This document shows, one piece after another, positions 8,985-17,467 of a stretch of 36,402 bases of DNA; the first letter of the stretch is position 1; every line of letters begins with the position of its first letter. The DNA lies in the NCBI GenBank assembly GCA_900315715.1, contig ONAH01000019.1, forward strand, positions 1 to 36,402, read 5' to 3'. Origin of the DNA: an uncultured Eubacteriales bacterium (GTDB lineage: Bacteria; Bacillota; Clostridia; Oscillospirales; Acutalibacteraceae). A program made the position numbers and the translations under genes. The notes beneath the pieces were generated by a model. That model saw nothing but the letters and a program-made list of their open reading frames with translations. It ran no database searches and was not told where the DNA came from.

Positions 8985-11270
8985 CTACTTCCCTTTCTTA
9001 AAGATTTTTTGTATCCATGACTGTTTTGCAGGCTTTCCCGTTGCACCCGAAGGCACGCCGAAGTTTGGAATCTGCAAGTCATACATATATTCACCGATCT
9101 GATGTTCATCTACCACAGGTCTTGTGTAAAATCTTTCTATCGTCTGATATCCTGTTGGTACAAAGAACAGCACATCGAATCCCACAACATTTAAAAATGC
9201 CATTAACGTGGCATCCGCAGGCGATATTGGTCTTTCCGAAGTATTTATATATATTACCTTTGGATTGCGTTTTGTGAAGTCAAACTTCTGTATCAGCCTT
9301 ACTATCTCTGTCGGCATATTCAGTATCTGAGAAACAATATTATACTCTGTTCCGTCTGCAAAAGTTCCTGCAATTATGCGTGAATCTATAAGTATCTGCA
9401 GTTTGTCAAGTATATACTCCTGCGTTTCAGGCCTTAGCATACTGTACTGATAGTAACGGCTGTTATATATTGTGTTTTTCTGAACCCTTCCGTTCTTAAA
9501 ACACTCCGTTGTATTTATTCCCAGTGCATTTCGCACGCTGTAATCTATATATGGTGCGGACGTTATTACAAGTGTATCCTCATTTATAAGCTGCTTTATA
9601 CCCTGCCAGTATTTTGTAATATCTCCGTCCTTCACACCTGATACCTTTGCAAAAATTACAGGCATATTAACTATGTTGTCAACCGTACTGAAATTCGGGC
9701 GAAACCTCATCTCCTGCTCCCATAATATTGCTATTTCCTCATACATGGTACGCAGCGTTACAGCATTCGCCTTTGAATACTGGAAATTCCTGTACATTCC
9801 CGAATTGCTGTACATTATCTCGTCTAACTCTCTTTCGGCATGATACGCAACCGTTGCCATGCGAATACCGCTGCTTTCCGTCGGATAATTCTCTATATTT
9901 ATCGACTGCTGATTATTCTGCTCAAACAACACCTTATCATCAAGTGCGCAGCGTTTGTTCAGATTTGGCACAAGTATCAGCACATCACACGGAAGTCTTG
10001 CAAGAAACCTTAGAAAATAAGCTTCGTTATCGTTCCTGCAGCCTCCTAAATATACAAACAGTGAAACAAAAGGCATATGCCAGTTGTTAAACAAAACATC
10101 AAAATATCTCAAAAACCAGCACAGAACATATACGGCTTTACTTGTAAGCTTATTTATATTCATATTCTGAGCTTCCGACATCTCTGTTACTATATCCACA
10201 AAGGCTGTTCTGATAATTCTCTCAAGCTGAACATCAAACGGACATTTCACCTTGCTTATCAAATCTCTAATCATTTCCTCTTTTGTGGTATAGTTTCGCT
10301 TATTCAGTCTTGCTACTTCTTCGGCAGTTGGAACAGGAATCTCCTTTTCCACTATGCAGAACGTTCTTCCTCCGTTCTTTATCTCAAGATAAAACTGATA
10401 AAGCTCATTCTCATACATAACCTTGTCCTCCGCTCCGTTTATCCTGCAAAAAGCATTGTAAAACAAATGCGGATCTTTTCCTCGTGTTACGGGCGGTTTC
10501 TTTATATCCTCAAATATATTGCCCTCAAGCCATGCGTTAGTGCAGTTTCTTACTGTGGGAGGTTCGCCGTAGAGTCTTCTGAGTGCGTCGGCTTTCTTCT
10601 GTTTTTCTCTTATATACGCTACTCCATAGCCTTCCGGAAACGGTTTCATATCAGGAACTTCAAGCTTGCTTGACAGCACTCCTCTTGTATCTATCGAACG
10701 ATATTCTTCCTCACCGTGGTTTAGAAGCAGTACGACATCGCACCCTGCACAGCACAGTATCGATATTAGCAAGAGCTCATACCTTCCGATACTGCCCTCA
10801 TAAAGGATTTTAGGAACATCGTTATCGCCTAGCCTGTTTACTACGCTCTCAAAACGATAATATAGCCAACACATAAACTTAATGTAGGCGTTCTTCACGA
10901 CATTGTCGTTTTTTCCCATATTCTTGAGCGACGACAACGCACGGTAAAGTGCCCCCGACATATCGCCTCTTGCCATTACCTTCATTCTTGGCAGCCACCT
11001 TGACATAGCTCTCTCTATAAAATCCTTATCCAGAAAGAACTGATGGCCCATCATATCCGAAAAGAACGATAAATTCTCTCCCGTAGGGTTTGGTATGCCG
11101 TTTTCAATCACCGTACCGTTTTTCAGAGCAGTATTATAGTATTTAAGTATAAAATCATCAATATTCTTATTATAACCCGATATTCTGTAAAAGAACACCG
11201 ATCTTTCTTGTCTTTTATCAAGCGGCAGAAAAAAATCATCTAACCGCCGAATACTCTTATGTTCAAACAT
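8985..11270 (-). CDS. YceG-like Ter-system protein
   Basis: A 761-residue protein resembling Bacillus YceG, a family found with TerD and TelA and described as a putative component of the Ter biosynthetic module. No enzyme motif or membrane segment is evident. Two similar halves may exist, because SIGRYELLLISILCCAGCDVVLLLNHGEE (first 20 residues decide the match) resembles late segments such as ATLMAFLNVVGFDVLFFVPTG. That pattern, a helix followed by a hydrophobic strand ending in a polar turn, recurs with RNDNEAYFLRFLARLPCDVLIL. It is longer than I recall for YceG. It lies 25 bp after the rhomboid gene and 9 bp before telA. Function unknown. Confidence 0.85.
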   Translation of the reverse strand: MFEHKSIRRLDDFFLPLDKRQERSVFFYRISGYNKNIDDFILKYYNTALKNGTVIENGIPNPTGENLSFFSDMMGHQFFLDKDFIERAMSRWLPRMKVMARGDMSGALYRALSSLKNMGKNDNVVKNAYIKFMCWLYYRFESVVNRLGDNDVPKILYEGSIGRYELLLISILCCAGCDVVLLLNHGEEEYRSIDTRGVLSSKLEVPDMKPFPEGYGVAYIREKQKKADALRRLYGEPPTVRNCTNAWLEGNIFEDIKKPPVTRGKDPHLFYNAFCRINGAEDKVMYENELYQFYLEIKNGGRTFCIVEKEIPVPTAEEVARLNKRNYTTKEEMIRDLISKVKCPFDVQLERIIRTAFVDIVTEMSEAQNMNINKLTSKAVYVLCWFLRYFDVLFNNWHMPFVSLFVYLGGCRNDNEAYFLRFLARLPCDVLILVPNLNKRCALDDKVLFEQNNQQSINIENYPTESSGIRMATVAYHAERELDEIMYSNSGMYRNFQYSKANAVTLRTMYEEIAILWEQEMRFRPNFSTVDNIVNMPVIFAKVSGVKDGDITKYWQGIKQLINEDTLVITSAPYIDYSVRNALGINTTECFKNGRVQKNTIYNSRYYQYSMLRPETQEYILDKLQILIDSRIIAGTFADGTEYNIVSQILNMPTEIVRLIQKFDFTKRNPKVIYINTSERPISPADATLMAFLNVVGFDVLFFVPTGYQTIERFYTRPVVDEHQIGEYMYDLQIPNFGVPSGATGKPAKQSWIQKIFKKGK

Positions 11271-11295
11271 AATACAACTTCACCCTGCAGCTATA

Positions 11296-12249
11296 TTAGT
11301 AGTATGTACCATTATTTCCCGCGTTCTGAAAGTTCCCCGAAACAGATGACGTACCCGACGCTGTCTGAGGTTTTTTCTTTTTCTTATTCAACTGATATCC
11401 GAATACCGCACCGCAAATGCCTCCGAGGATATGAGTGAAGTTTGAAATATTATCCTCAAGAAACAATCCGTCATAAACCTGCTCACCGATGTAAAGTATC
11501 GCAACCAGAATAAACGTAAGCGGAATTTCTCCCTCTCCTATACTTGTAAATGACGACAACAGTATCAATGCAAATACTATACCGCTTGCGCCAAGAAGCT
11601 GTATATCAGGGAAAAGTATGAAACTTGCAACGCCGGTTACAAACGCAGTAGTCACCATAATAAACAGTATAGTCTTTGAACCATACTTTTCTTCAAGAAG
11701 CGGCCCCAATATCAGAATAAACATCATATTGCCCAACAGGTGCGACCAGTCTGCATGACCTATCGCATGTCCGAAAAACCTGACTAACGTAAACGGGTTG
11801 AGAAGGGACGAACGATACACGCTGAAAAGCAAATCGTTTGTAAAACCGCTTGTAAGATCGCTTAGTATAAGCGCAACAAAGCACACTATAACAAAAGTAA
11901 GCGTAACGGGAGCATTAAACGTTACCTTTGTTTTTTTCTTTGGAAGTCTGTTGCCCACACCGTTATATACAGGACGGTATGCGTTATTATTTGAAGGATA
12001 CATATTTATGCCCGCATTATTATTCTGTGGATACATATTTATGCCCGCATTATTATTCTGTGGATACATATTTACGCCCACATTATTTTGCGGATACGCA
12101 TTTCCGCCCACATTATTTTGTGGATACACACTTCCACCCACATTGCTATTATTCTGAGAATACATATTTCCGCCAACAAAATTATTGTTCTGTGGATACA
12201 TATTTGCATTCGCAGGAGCATTTGTGGAGTTAAACATATTGTTATTCAT
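11296..12249 (-). CDS. Rhomboid-family intramembrane serine protease with Asn-rich repeat N-terminus
   Basis: A polytopic membrane protease of about 317 residues. Residues 1-95 are low-complexity and built from about seven copies of a Met/Val/Ala-Tyr-Pro-Gln-Asn-Asn unit. The rhomboid domain follows, starting near residue 108: a first membrane helix, DWSHLLGNMMF, the catalytic serine in LLGASGIVFAL (about residue 220) and the catalytic histidine in NFTHILGG (about residue 271), then a Lys-rich C-terminus. The dyad is intact, so activity is likely. ATG at 12249 is preferred over ATG at 12258 because the latter overlaps the AAGGAG ribosome binding site. It has its own strong promoter and is probably first in the rhomboid-YceG-TelA-TerD transcript. 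Its substrate is unknown. Confidence 0.92.
   Translation of the reverse strand: MNNNMFNSTNAPANANMYPQNNNFVGGNMYSQNNSNVGGSVYPQNNVGGNAYPQNNVGVNMYPQNNNAGINMYPQNNNAGINMYPSNNNAYRPVYNGVGNRLPKKKTKVTFNAPVTLTFVIVCFVALILSDLTSGFTNDLLFSVYRSSLLNPFTLVRFFGHAIGHADWSHLLGNMMFILILGPLLEEKYGSKTILFIMVTTAFVTGVASFILFPDIQLLGASGIVFALILLSSFTSIGEGEIPLTFILVAILYIGEQVYDGLFLEDNISNFTHILGGICGAVFGYQLNKKKKKPQTASGTSSVSGNFQNAGNNGTYY
11985..12192 (-). repeat. Coding tandem repeats in the rhomboid N-terminus
   Basis: About seven tandem units of 24-33 bp, each coding for a Tyr-Pro-Gln/Ser-Asn-Asn core followed by Val-Gly-Gly or Ala-Gly-Ile. Two adjacent 33-bp units around 12010-12076 are practically identical, which suggests recent slippage. 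The frame stays open throughout. Confidence 0.85.
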
Positions 12250-12284
12250 AATTTTCATCTCCTTAGTTATACCTTCACACAGTG

Positions 12285-12313
12285 ATTATACCATATTCAA
12301 ACAGCTTTAACAA
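12285..12313 (-). promoter_or_regulatory. Promoter of the rhomboid-YceG-TelA-TerD operon
   Basis: TTGTTA at 12308-12313 and TATAAT at 12285-12290 with a 17-bp spacer and TGG just before the -10. It lies in the 115-bp gap after the serine protease gene, so the rhomboid and Ter genes can be transcribed independently of the protease. Confidence 0.72.
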
Positions 12314-12364
12314 TATATTTTTTTAGAATTTATTTTTTTATTCATAAATTTATTGTTATCAGCG

Positions 12365-14089
12365 TCACATAAAGTTACCGCAAAACATATTTATAGCGTC
12401 ATACGGTACTGCAAGATTAATATTCTGACCGTATTTCAAGCCTGCTGTACTTATTCCTATTACCTCTCCATACATATTAAGAACTGCTCCGCCGGAACTT
12501 CCCGGAGATATCGGAGCGGTGAACTGTATCATATTTACACCGTCTATTTCACGAAATCCCGAAATTATACCGTCAGAAACCGTATTAAACAGTCCCATAG
12601 GACTTCCGATAGCTACAACCCTCTGTCCTCTTGAAAGTCCGCCTTGCCCCTTAAAAACGGGAAGCGGATTAAGACGTCTTTCTATTCTCAGCACAGCAAG
12701 GTCAAGATCTCTATGATACTTTATCATTTTGTTCGTGTAGTAGATATTGTTGTCATTCTCAACACGAACTCCGTACAGTTTGCCGCATTCCGCAACATGG
12801 CAGTTAGTAAGAATATATCCCTGAGCCCCTATCATGATACCCGAACCGACCGTATCGGGCTGACGGTTGAAGTTTGCACTTCCCTTGAATACAAGTATCT
12901 GCACTATCGACACTGCAAGTCCTGCAAGCTGTTCGTATGATAATTCACGTCTTGCACCACCAAACGAACCCATTATCGGCTGTACCTGCGGAGGAATTAT
13001 TCCCCTGACTGTCTGGGACGGCTGCGGCAGATTTGACGTATATGTATTTCTCATTGTCTGAGACGGCTGCGGTACTCGCGGCGTACTGTTCGTAAGATTT
13101 GACGTATATGTATTTCTCATCGGCTGAGACGGCTGATGAGAAGTTGTATTTCTTTTTCTATCCGGTCTTGGAGGCAGTGTCACCTTAATGTTTCTTGATG
13201 TCTGCTGCGTCTGCGGTGCTGTTCTTGTTGAAGATATTGTTTGAGGTGTACTTCTTACAGGCGGCGTATGCGGTGTGTTTTGTACGGGCATATTCTTAGA
13301 CGGTCTTGGAGGTATGTTCACTCTTACCGTCGGGTTTGAAGTTGAAGTTTCGGGGGCACGTCTTACCGATACTTCGGGCTGTGACCTCCGCCGTTCATAG
13401 GGAGTTTCCTCCCTTAACGCAAGCGGTTCTCTGTACTCGGGAATAATACTGCTTCCTAAATGCCCGGTTACCGTACATGCAGATATTTTAAGCTGTTTCT
13501 GATATATATCTATATCACTTCTGTTCTGAATCAGCAGTACATTTATGCCCATCAGCGACAACATGTAAAAAAACAGATAATCCTGCTCCTTTGTTACGTT
13601 ATCCGCTGCAATCTTTGCACTTTGATAAAAGCCTTTTTGATCCGAAAACCCCTTCATCAACTCATCAAAACGATACAAAATCTTTATGACAGCATTTTTC
13701 TCCATTGAATCCGTTAGTTTTGGTCTTAGTATTCTCAGTTGCCTTGCAACCTCATTTATCGCAGAAGAAAGCTTTTCGTCTGCTTTGTCTATACTTAACA
13801 TTCGTTTTGAAAGTATTCTTCTTCTGCCGTTCCTTATCCAGTCGTTGTAGCACTCCGTATAGAATTCTACATCTTTTGGTTCGGATACATTCGGGAGTGC
13901 CTGTATTCGCTTGTATGATAGCTTCCCTGATACGGCAAGAAGCGATAACTCAGTATCCATTTTTGTTATTTCGGACAATAAATTGCTGTCCTCTCCGACA
14001 ATTCTTACAAACGTACCGTTATTAGAGCCGTAATTCATAAAATCGGTTATTGTCCTGATTTGCTCCGATTTTGCAATAATGTTTTCCAT
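12365..14089 (-). CDS. Trypsin-like serine protease with novel N-terminal domain and repetitive linker
   Basis: A 574-residue protein in three parts. Residues 1-215 are a predicted helical domain I do not recognise. Residues about 220-375 form a Pro/Thr/Ser/Arg-rich linker with repeats such as PSQTMRNTYTSNL. Residues about 385-574 are an S1C (DegP/HtrA-like, Trypsin_2) protease domain with the complete triad: His in TNCHVAECG (about 430), Asp in DLDLAVLRI (about 463) and Ser in SPGSSGGAV (about 530). No signal peptide, membrane segment or PDZ domain is visible, so unlike DegP it is probably cytoplasmic. It is divergently transcribed from the C-C lyase operon. It may process or regulate Ter-system proteins; that is inference from position only. 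The ribosome binding site is weak. Confidence 0.88.
   Translation of the reverse strand: MENIIAKSEQIRTITDFMNYGSNNGTFVRIVGEDSNLLSEITKMDTELSLLAVSGKLSYKRIQALPNVSEPKDVEFYTECYNDWIRNGRRRILSKRMLSIDKADEKLSSAINEVARQLRILRPKLTDSMEKNAVIKILYRFDELMKGFSDQKGFYQSAKIAADNVTKEQDYLFFYMLSLMGINVLLIQNRSDIDIYQKQLKISACTVTGHLGSSIIPEYREPLALREETPYERRRSQPEVSVRRAPETSTSNPTVRVNIPPRPSKNMPVQNTPHTPPVRSTPQTISSTRTAPQTQQTSRNIKVTLPPRPDRKRNTTSHQPSQPMRNTYTSNLTNSTPRVPQPSQTMRNTYTSNLPQPSQTVRGIIPPQVQPIMGSFGGARRELSYEQLAGLAVSIVQILVFKGSANFNRQPDTVGSGIMIGAQGYILTNCHVAECGKLYGVRVENDNNIYYTNKMIKYHRDLDLAVLRIERRLNPLPVFKGQGGLSRGQRVVAIGSPMGLFNTVSDGIISGFREIDGVNMIQFTAPISPGSSGGAVLNMYGEVIGISTAGLKYGQNINLAVPYDAINMFCGNFM
13029..13135 (-). repeat. Coding repeat in the protease linker
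   Basis: A 41-bp direct repeat occurs at 13029-13069 and 13095-13135, with few differences, coding for the QPSQ-MRNTYTSNL unit in the linker; a further partial copy follows at about 13013-13028. It expands the disordered linker without breaking the frame. Confidence 0.8.
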
Positions 14090-14148
14090 GATATTATGCT
14101 CACTTCCTCACGTTTTCACGAATTTGTATAATAAATTCAACTTTTTCG

Positions 14149-14154
14149 ATTATA
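14149..14154 (-). promoter_or_regulatory. Candidate -10 box of the serine protease gene
   Basis: TATAAT on the minus strand, about 60 bp upstream of the start codon. The best -35 match (TTGTGG) would leave a 19-bp spacer, and a second possible -10 (TAGAAT) lies inside that spacer. The exact promoter is therefore uncertain. Confidence 0.45.
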
Positions 14155-14214
14155 TCTTTACACAACAATTCTACCACAAAACACAAAAAATATCTACCAT
14201 TTTATTCTGATTTA

Positions 14215-14223
14215 TGATATAAT
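14215..14223 (+). promoter_or_regulatory. Extended -10 promoter of the Ter biosynthetic operon
   Basis: TGATATAAT is a perfect extended -10 element (TGnTATAAT) about 75 bp upstream of the lyase start. There is no good -35 box at 17 bp, which is common for extended -10 promoters. The intergenic region of about 200 bp is shared with the divergent protease gene. Confidence 0.6.
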
Positions 14224-14296
14224 TTACTTTGAAACATTTTTTGGAGAGTTTCATTGTTTTTTGAGAAAATTCTTAATTGACAGGAGTTATATATAT

Positions 14297-15259
14297 ATGA
14301 AGAATAAAAAGATTTATTACAGCGTAGGTGCTTTGCTTTACTGCCCTGCAAATAACGAAACGATCTCTCGTTCAATAATTACTGAAAGGTTCTGCAAACC
14401 TTATTCACTTGCCCTTTGTCTTGAAGATACAATTAACGATGATTTTGTTTCCGAAGCAGAACAAATTATGATTAAATCCTTATGTAAAATTTATGAAAGC
14501 AGTAAAGAGAAAAGCTTTTTTATTCCTAAAATCTTTATCCGTGTTCGTCAAAGCGAACAGATAGAAAGACTTATGTCCGAACTTGGCGACTCACAAAAGC
14601 TTATTACAGGTTTTATTATTCCAAAATTTATTCCCGATACAGCAGACGAATACATAAATAAGATTCTTGCAATTAACGAAAAATACAACAGAACTATCTA
14701 TATGATGCCTATTCTTGAAAGTCCGTCTATGATTGATATCAGAAACCGCTATGATATTCTTTATGCTATCAAGGATAAACTCAAAAGAATTGAACCGCTT
14801 GTGCTTAATATTCGTGTCGGCGGTAATGACCTGTGCAAGCTTTTTGGTTTCAGACGTCACTGTGATGAAAGTATCCACGACATTAAACCTGTATCTTCCA
14901 TATTCAGCGATATTGTAACAGTGTTTGGTCTTGATTATGTTATCTCAGGTCCGGTGTGGGAGTATTTCCACGGCTACAACTGGGAAGAAGGAATGGAAAA
15001 CGAAATCGTGGGCGATCAGCTTTGCGGTTTTATCGGCAAGACCGTCATTCACCCAAAACAAATCGAAGTAGTAAACAAAGCTTACAAAGTAAACAAGAAA
15101 GATATTGAGGACGCTCATTCCATTCTCAACTGGAGTATGAACTCAGCATCTCTTGTCGCCGGAAGTCAGGGCAACGAACGCATGAATGAGTATAAAACCC
15201 ACTGTATCTGGGCTGAAAAAGTTAAGCTCCTTGCCGATGTCTATGGCATTAACTACTGA
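14297..15259 (+). CDS. Ter-associated C-C bond lyase (HpcH/HpaI, CitE-like TIM barrel)
   Basis: A protein of about 320 residues in the TIM-barrel C-C bond lyase family found in Ter loci, related to HpcH/HpaI aldolases and citrate lyase beta subunit. Expected to make or break a carbon-carbon bond, probably with a divalent metal. Landmarks are YSVGALLYCPANN at the start, the barrel-strand Glu in PILESPSM (about residue 139), LNIRVGGNDL (about 172-180) and the late GFIGKTVIHPKQI, typical of CitE-like enzymes. The frame opens earlier at a TTG, but the ATG at 14297 follows AGGAG by 10 nt and fits the family N-terminus. First gene of a four-gene operon; the next start is 15 bp away. Substrate unknown. 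Confidence 0.88.
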   Translation: MKNKKIYYSVGALLYCPANNETISRSIITERFCKPYSLALCLEDTINDDFVSEAEQIMIKSLCKIYESSKEKSFFIPKIFIRVRQSEQIERLMSELGDSQKLITGFIIPKFIPDTADEYINKILAINEKYNRTIYMMPILESPSMIDIRNRYDILYAIKDKLKRIEPLVLNIRVGGNDLCKLFGFRRHCDESIHDIKPVSSIFSDIVTVFGLDYVISGPVWEYFHGYNWEEGMENEIVGDQLCGFIGKTVIHPKQIEVVNKAYKVNKKDIEDAHSILNWSMNSASLVAGSQGNERMNEYKTHCIWAEKVKLLADVYGINY

Positions 15260-15274
15260 TATGAGGTGTATGAT

Positions 15275-16396
15275 ATGAGAAACTATACACAAGAAGATAT
15301 GGTTCGCATCGCAAAGCGTGAAAACAACACTAAACGCAGTTACCTTGTTGTAAACAGGCTTCAGGGTAAGCATATTCCCGTAAAAGGCTCAGACGCTCTT
15401 GATGTTTTCGATACGCTTGCAGAAAAACTGATAACCGCATACAAAAACGAAACTATTCTTATTGCAGGCTTTGCCGAAACTGCTACCGCTATCGGTGCAA
15501 GACTTGCCGTTACTCTTGGTTCGTATTATATACAAACAACAAGAGAACCGATAGACGGTGTGGATTATCTTTATTTTACAGAATCTCACAGCCACGCAAC
15601 AGAACAAAAGCTTGTTAAAAACGACATTGATTATATCATAAACAACATCGACAGAATAGTGTTTGCGGAAGATGAGGTCACAACGGGCAATACTATTATG
15701 AAAATAATTGAGATTATCGAAAAAACATACACCAAAAAGGTGAAGTTTTCCGTTGCCTCTCTCTTAAACGGTATGGACGAAGAACATCTTGCCAAGTATA
15801 AGGCAAAGGATATCGACGTACATTACCTTGTCAAAACTCAGCATGATACTTTTACCGACATTGCAGACAGCTTCAAAGGTGACGGAAAGTTTATCACAAA
15901 AGACGTATCCCTTACCGACTATACAGAAACTGCCGTTCCAAAACCTTACTTGAACACTAGACGTATCTGCGAAAGCAAAGCGTATGACAAAGCGTGCAAA
16001 GGTCTTGCAGACTATATATACAGCAGTGCAGGCATTAACACATCAGACAGTGTCCTTGTTATTGGCACTGAGGAGTTTATGTATCCCGCACTTTATACCG
16101 CAATGACACTCAACACTCAGGGCATTAATGCAGTTACACACTCAACAACCAGAAGCCCTATCGCCGTTAGCACTGAGGATATATATCCCGTACACACAAG
16201 GTTTGAGCTTGCAAGCTTTTATGATGATAACCGCACAACGTTTATTTATGACCTGAAAAAATACGACAAGGTTATTATCATAACCGACAGCATTAACAAT
16301 TCGCCCGTCGGATGCTATACTCTTATTAATGCACTTAAATCCGTCGGAAACGATAATATTACAATATACAGGTGGTGTCAAGATGAACAAAGATAA
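15275..16396 (+). CDS. Ter-associated phosphoribosyltransferase with TRSP domain
   Basis: A 373-residue protein. The N-terminal half is a type I phosphoribosyltransferase domain: the PRPP-binding loop is IVFAEDEVTTGNTI (about residues 128-141), with the conserved acidic pair and Thr-Thr-Gly. The C-terminal half is the TRSP domain named after its signature, seen here as STTRSPIAV (about residues 289-297). In the proposed Ter pathway such enzymes attach ribose phosphate to a base-like precursor. The start at ATG 15275 follows GAGGTG by 6 nt; a GTG at 15266 lies inside that ribosome binding site. The 3' end overlaps the next gene by 14 bp, which points to translational coupling. Confidence 0.88.
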   Translation: MRNYTQEDMVRIAKRENNTKRSYLVVNRLQGKHIPVKGSDALDVFDTLAEKLITAYKNETILIAGFAETATAIGARLAVTLGSYYIQTTREPIDGVDYLYFTESHSHATEQKLVKNDIDYIINNIDRIVFAEDEVTTGNTIMKIIEIIEKTYTKKVKFSVASLLNGMDEEHLAKYKAKDIDVHYLVKTQHDTFTDIADSFKGDGKFITKDVSLTDYTETAVPKPYLNTRRICESKAYDKACKGLADYIYSSAGINTSDSVLVIGTEEFMYPALYTAMTLNTQGINAVTHSTTRSPIAVSTEDIYPVHTRFELASFYDDNRTTFIYDLKKYDKVIIITDSINNSPVGCYTLINALKSVGNDNITIYRWCQDEQR

Positions 16397-17450
16397 TCTT
16401 GTAAAAACATCATATTCAAAAGATGACGTTATACTTTTGCTAAAAGACGTAACTGGTCTTGTACAGCCTCAGCCCACAGAAGAACGTGAGCGACTCATAC
16501 AGTCAGGCAAACACTACTGCGAAATGCTTCCCATTGAGTATGTTCCCACACAAAAGTATATGCAGGTATATAAAGAGGCTCTCAAAACTTACGCAAAGCC
16601 TACCGCACTTGCAACAGGTAAACTCTCCGATAAAATAATTGAACAAAAAGGAAATAACGTTGTACTTGTTTCTCTTGCAAGGGCCGGAATACCGATAGGC
16701 ATACTCATAAAAAGATATATCGCAAAAAAATACAATATCAACGTTCCGCACTACTCTATCTCAATAATCAGAGGACGTGGTATTGACAAAAACGCACTTA
16801 ACTTTCTCATTGAAAAATACGGTGCTGAAAATCTGCTCTTTGTAGATGGCTGGATAGGAAAAGGGGCTATCTTAGGAGAACTCAAAAAGGAATTATCGCA
16901 GTTTCCTGATGTATCGTGCGATATCGCCGTACTTGCAGATCCCGCAAACGTTACCGAACTGTGCGGTACACACGACGACATACTTATCCCAAGTTCATGC
17001 CTTAACAGCACTGTATCCGGACTTGTAAGCAGAACATTTCTGCGTGACGATATAATCGGAAAAGATGATTTTCACGGTGCGGTTTATTACGGTGAGCTTA
17101 CCGACAGCGATTTGTCTTATGAATTTATTAATGCAATAGAGAACGAATTTGAGCTTAACTCCGACATTCCCGACAGAATTTTGCAAGGTCAGGGTCTTGA
17201 TGAGGTAAAAGCGATTGCACAGCACTTCTCCATAGACGACATTAACCTTGTAAAACCGGGTATTGGCGAAACAACAAGAGTACTGCTAAGACGTGTGCCA
17301 TGGATAGTTCTTATTGACGAAAAGTATAAAGGTGCCGACGAATTGGCTCATATTGTAAGACTTGCAGAAGAAAAACATGTTCCGATAGAATATTATCCGC
17401 TTACTCATTACAAGACCTGCGGAATTATTAAGAAACTTGCAGACGCTTAA
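16383..17450 (+). CDS. Ter-associated StiP-type phosphoribosyltransferase with PELOTA-like domain
   Basis: A 355-residue protein. The PRPP loop is recognisable as LLFVDGWIGKGAI (about residues 151-163), preceded by the strand-loop VSLARAGIPIG. A segment GIGETTRVLLRRVPWIVLID leads into a C-terminal domain of about 80 residues ending HYKTCGIIKKLADA, which fits the PELOTA-type RNA-binding-like domain described for this family. Databases often call it 'cysteine protease StiP', but the visible motif is that of a phosphoribosyltransferase. The ATG at 16383 lies inside the previous gene and follows AGGTGG by 7 nt. Third step or partner enzyme of the Ter biosynthetic module; substrate unknown. Confidence 0.87.
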   Translation: MNKDNLVKTSYSKDDVILLLKDVTGLVQPQPTEERERLIQSGKHYCEMLPIEYVPTQKYMQVYKEALKTYAKPTALATGKLSDKIIEQKGNNVVLVSLARAGIPIGILIKRYIAKKYNINVPHYSISIIRGRGIDKNALNFLIEKYGAENLLFVDGWIGKGAILGELKKELSQFPDVSCDIAVLADPANVTELCGTHDDILIPSSCLNSTVSGLVSRTFLRDDIIGKDDFHGAVYYGELTDSDLSYEFINAIENEFELNSDIPDRILQGQGLDEVKAIAQHFSIDDINLVKPGIGETTRVLLRRVPWIVLIDEKYKGADELAHIVRLAEEKHVPIEYYPLTHYKTCGIIKKLADA

Positions 17451-17467
17451 TCAGGAGGAAGATGTAT

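Noticed and set aside
10077-10673. 198-codon plus-strand open frame opposite the YceG-like gene
   Set aside because: Antisense to a conserved Ter gene, no ribosome binding site and no recognisable motif.
11985-12192. CRISPR-like regular repeats
   Set aside because: The repeats are in frame, code for a Tyr-Pro-Gln-Asn-Asn unit and have no unique spacers; they belong to the rhomboid N-terminus.
5921-14089. Recent plasmid-borne tellurite-resistance island
   Set aside because: No transposase, integrase, direct repeats or codon-usage break is visible; the locus looks like a settled chromosomal stress system.
14149-14223. Known regulator site in the Ter divergon intergenic region
   Set aside because: Only promoter-like boxes are visible; no dyad long enough to name an operator was found.
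16383-17450. Cysteine protease (the common database name for StiP)
   Set aside because: The visible motif VDGWIGKG is a PRPP-binding loop and the setting is a biosynthetic operon, so phosphoribosyltransferase is the better call.
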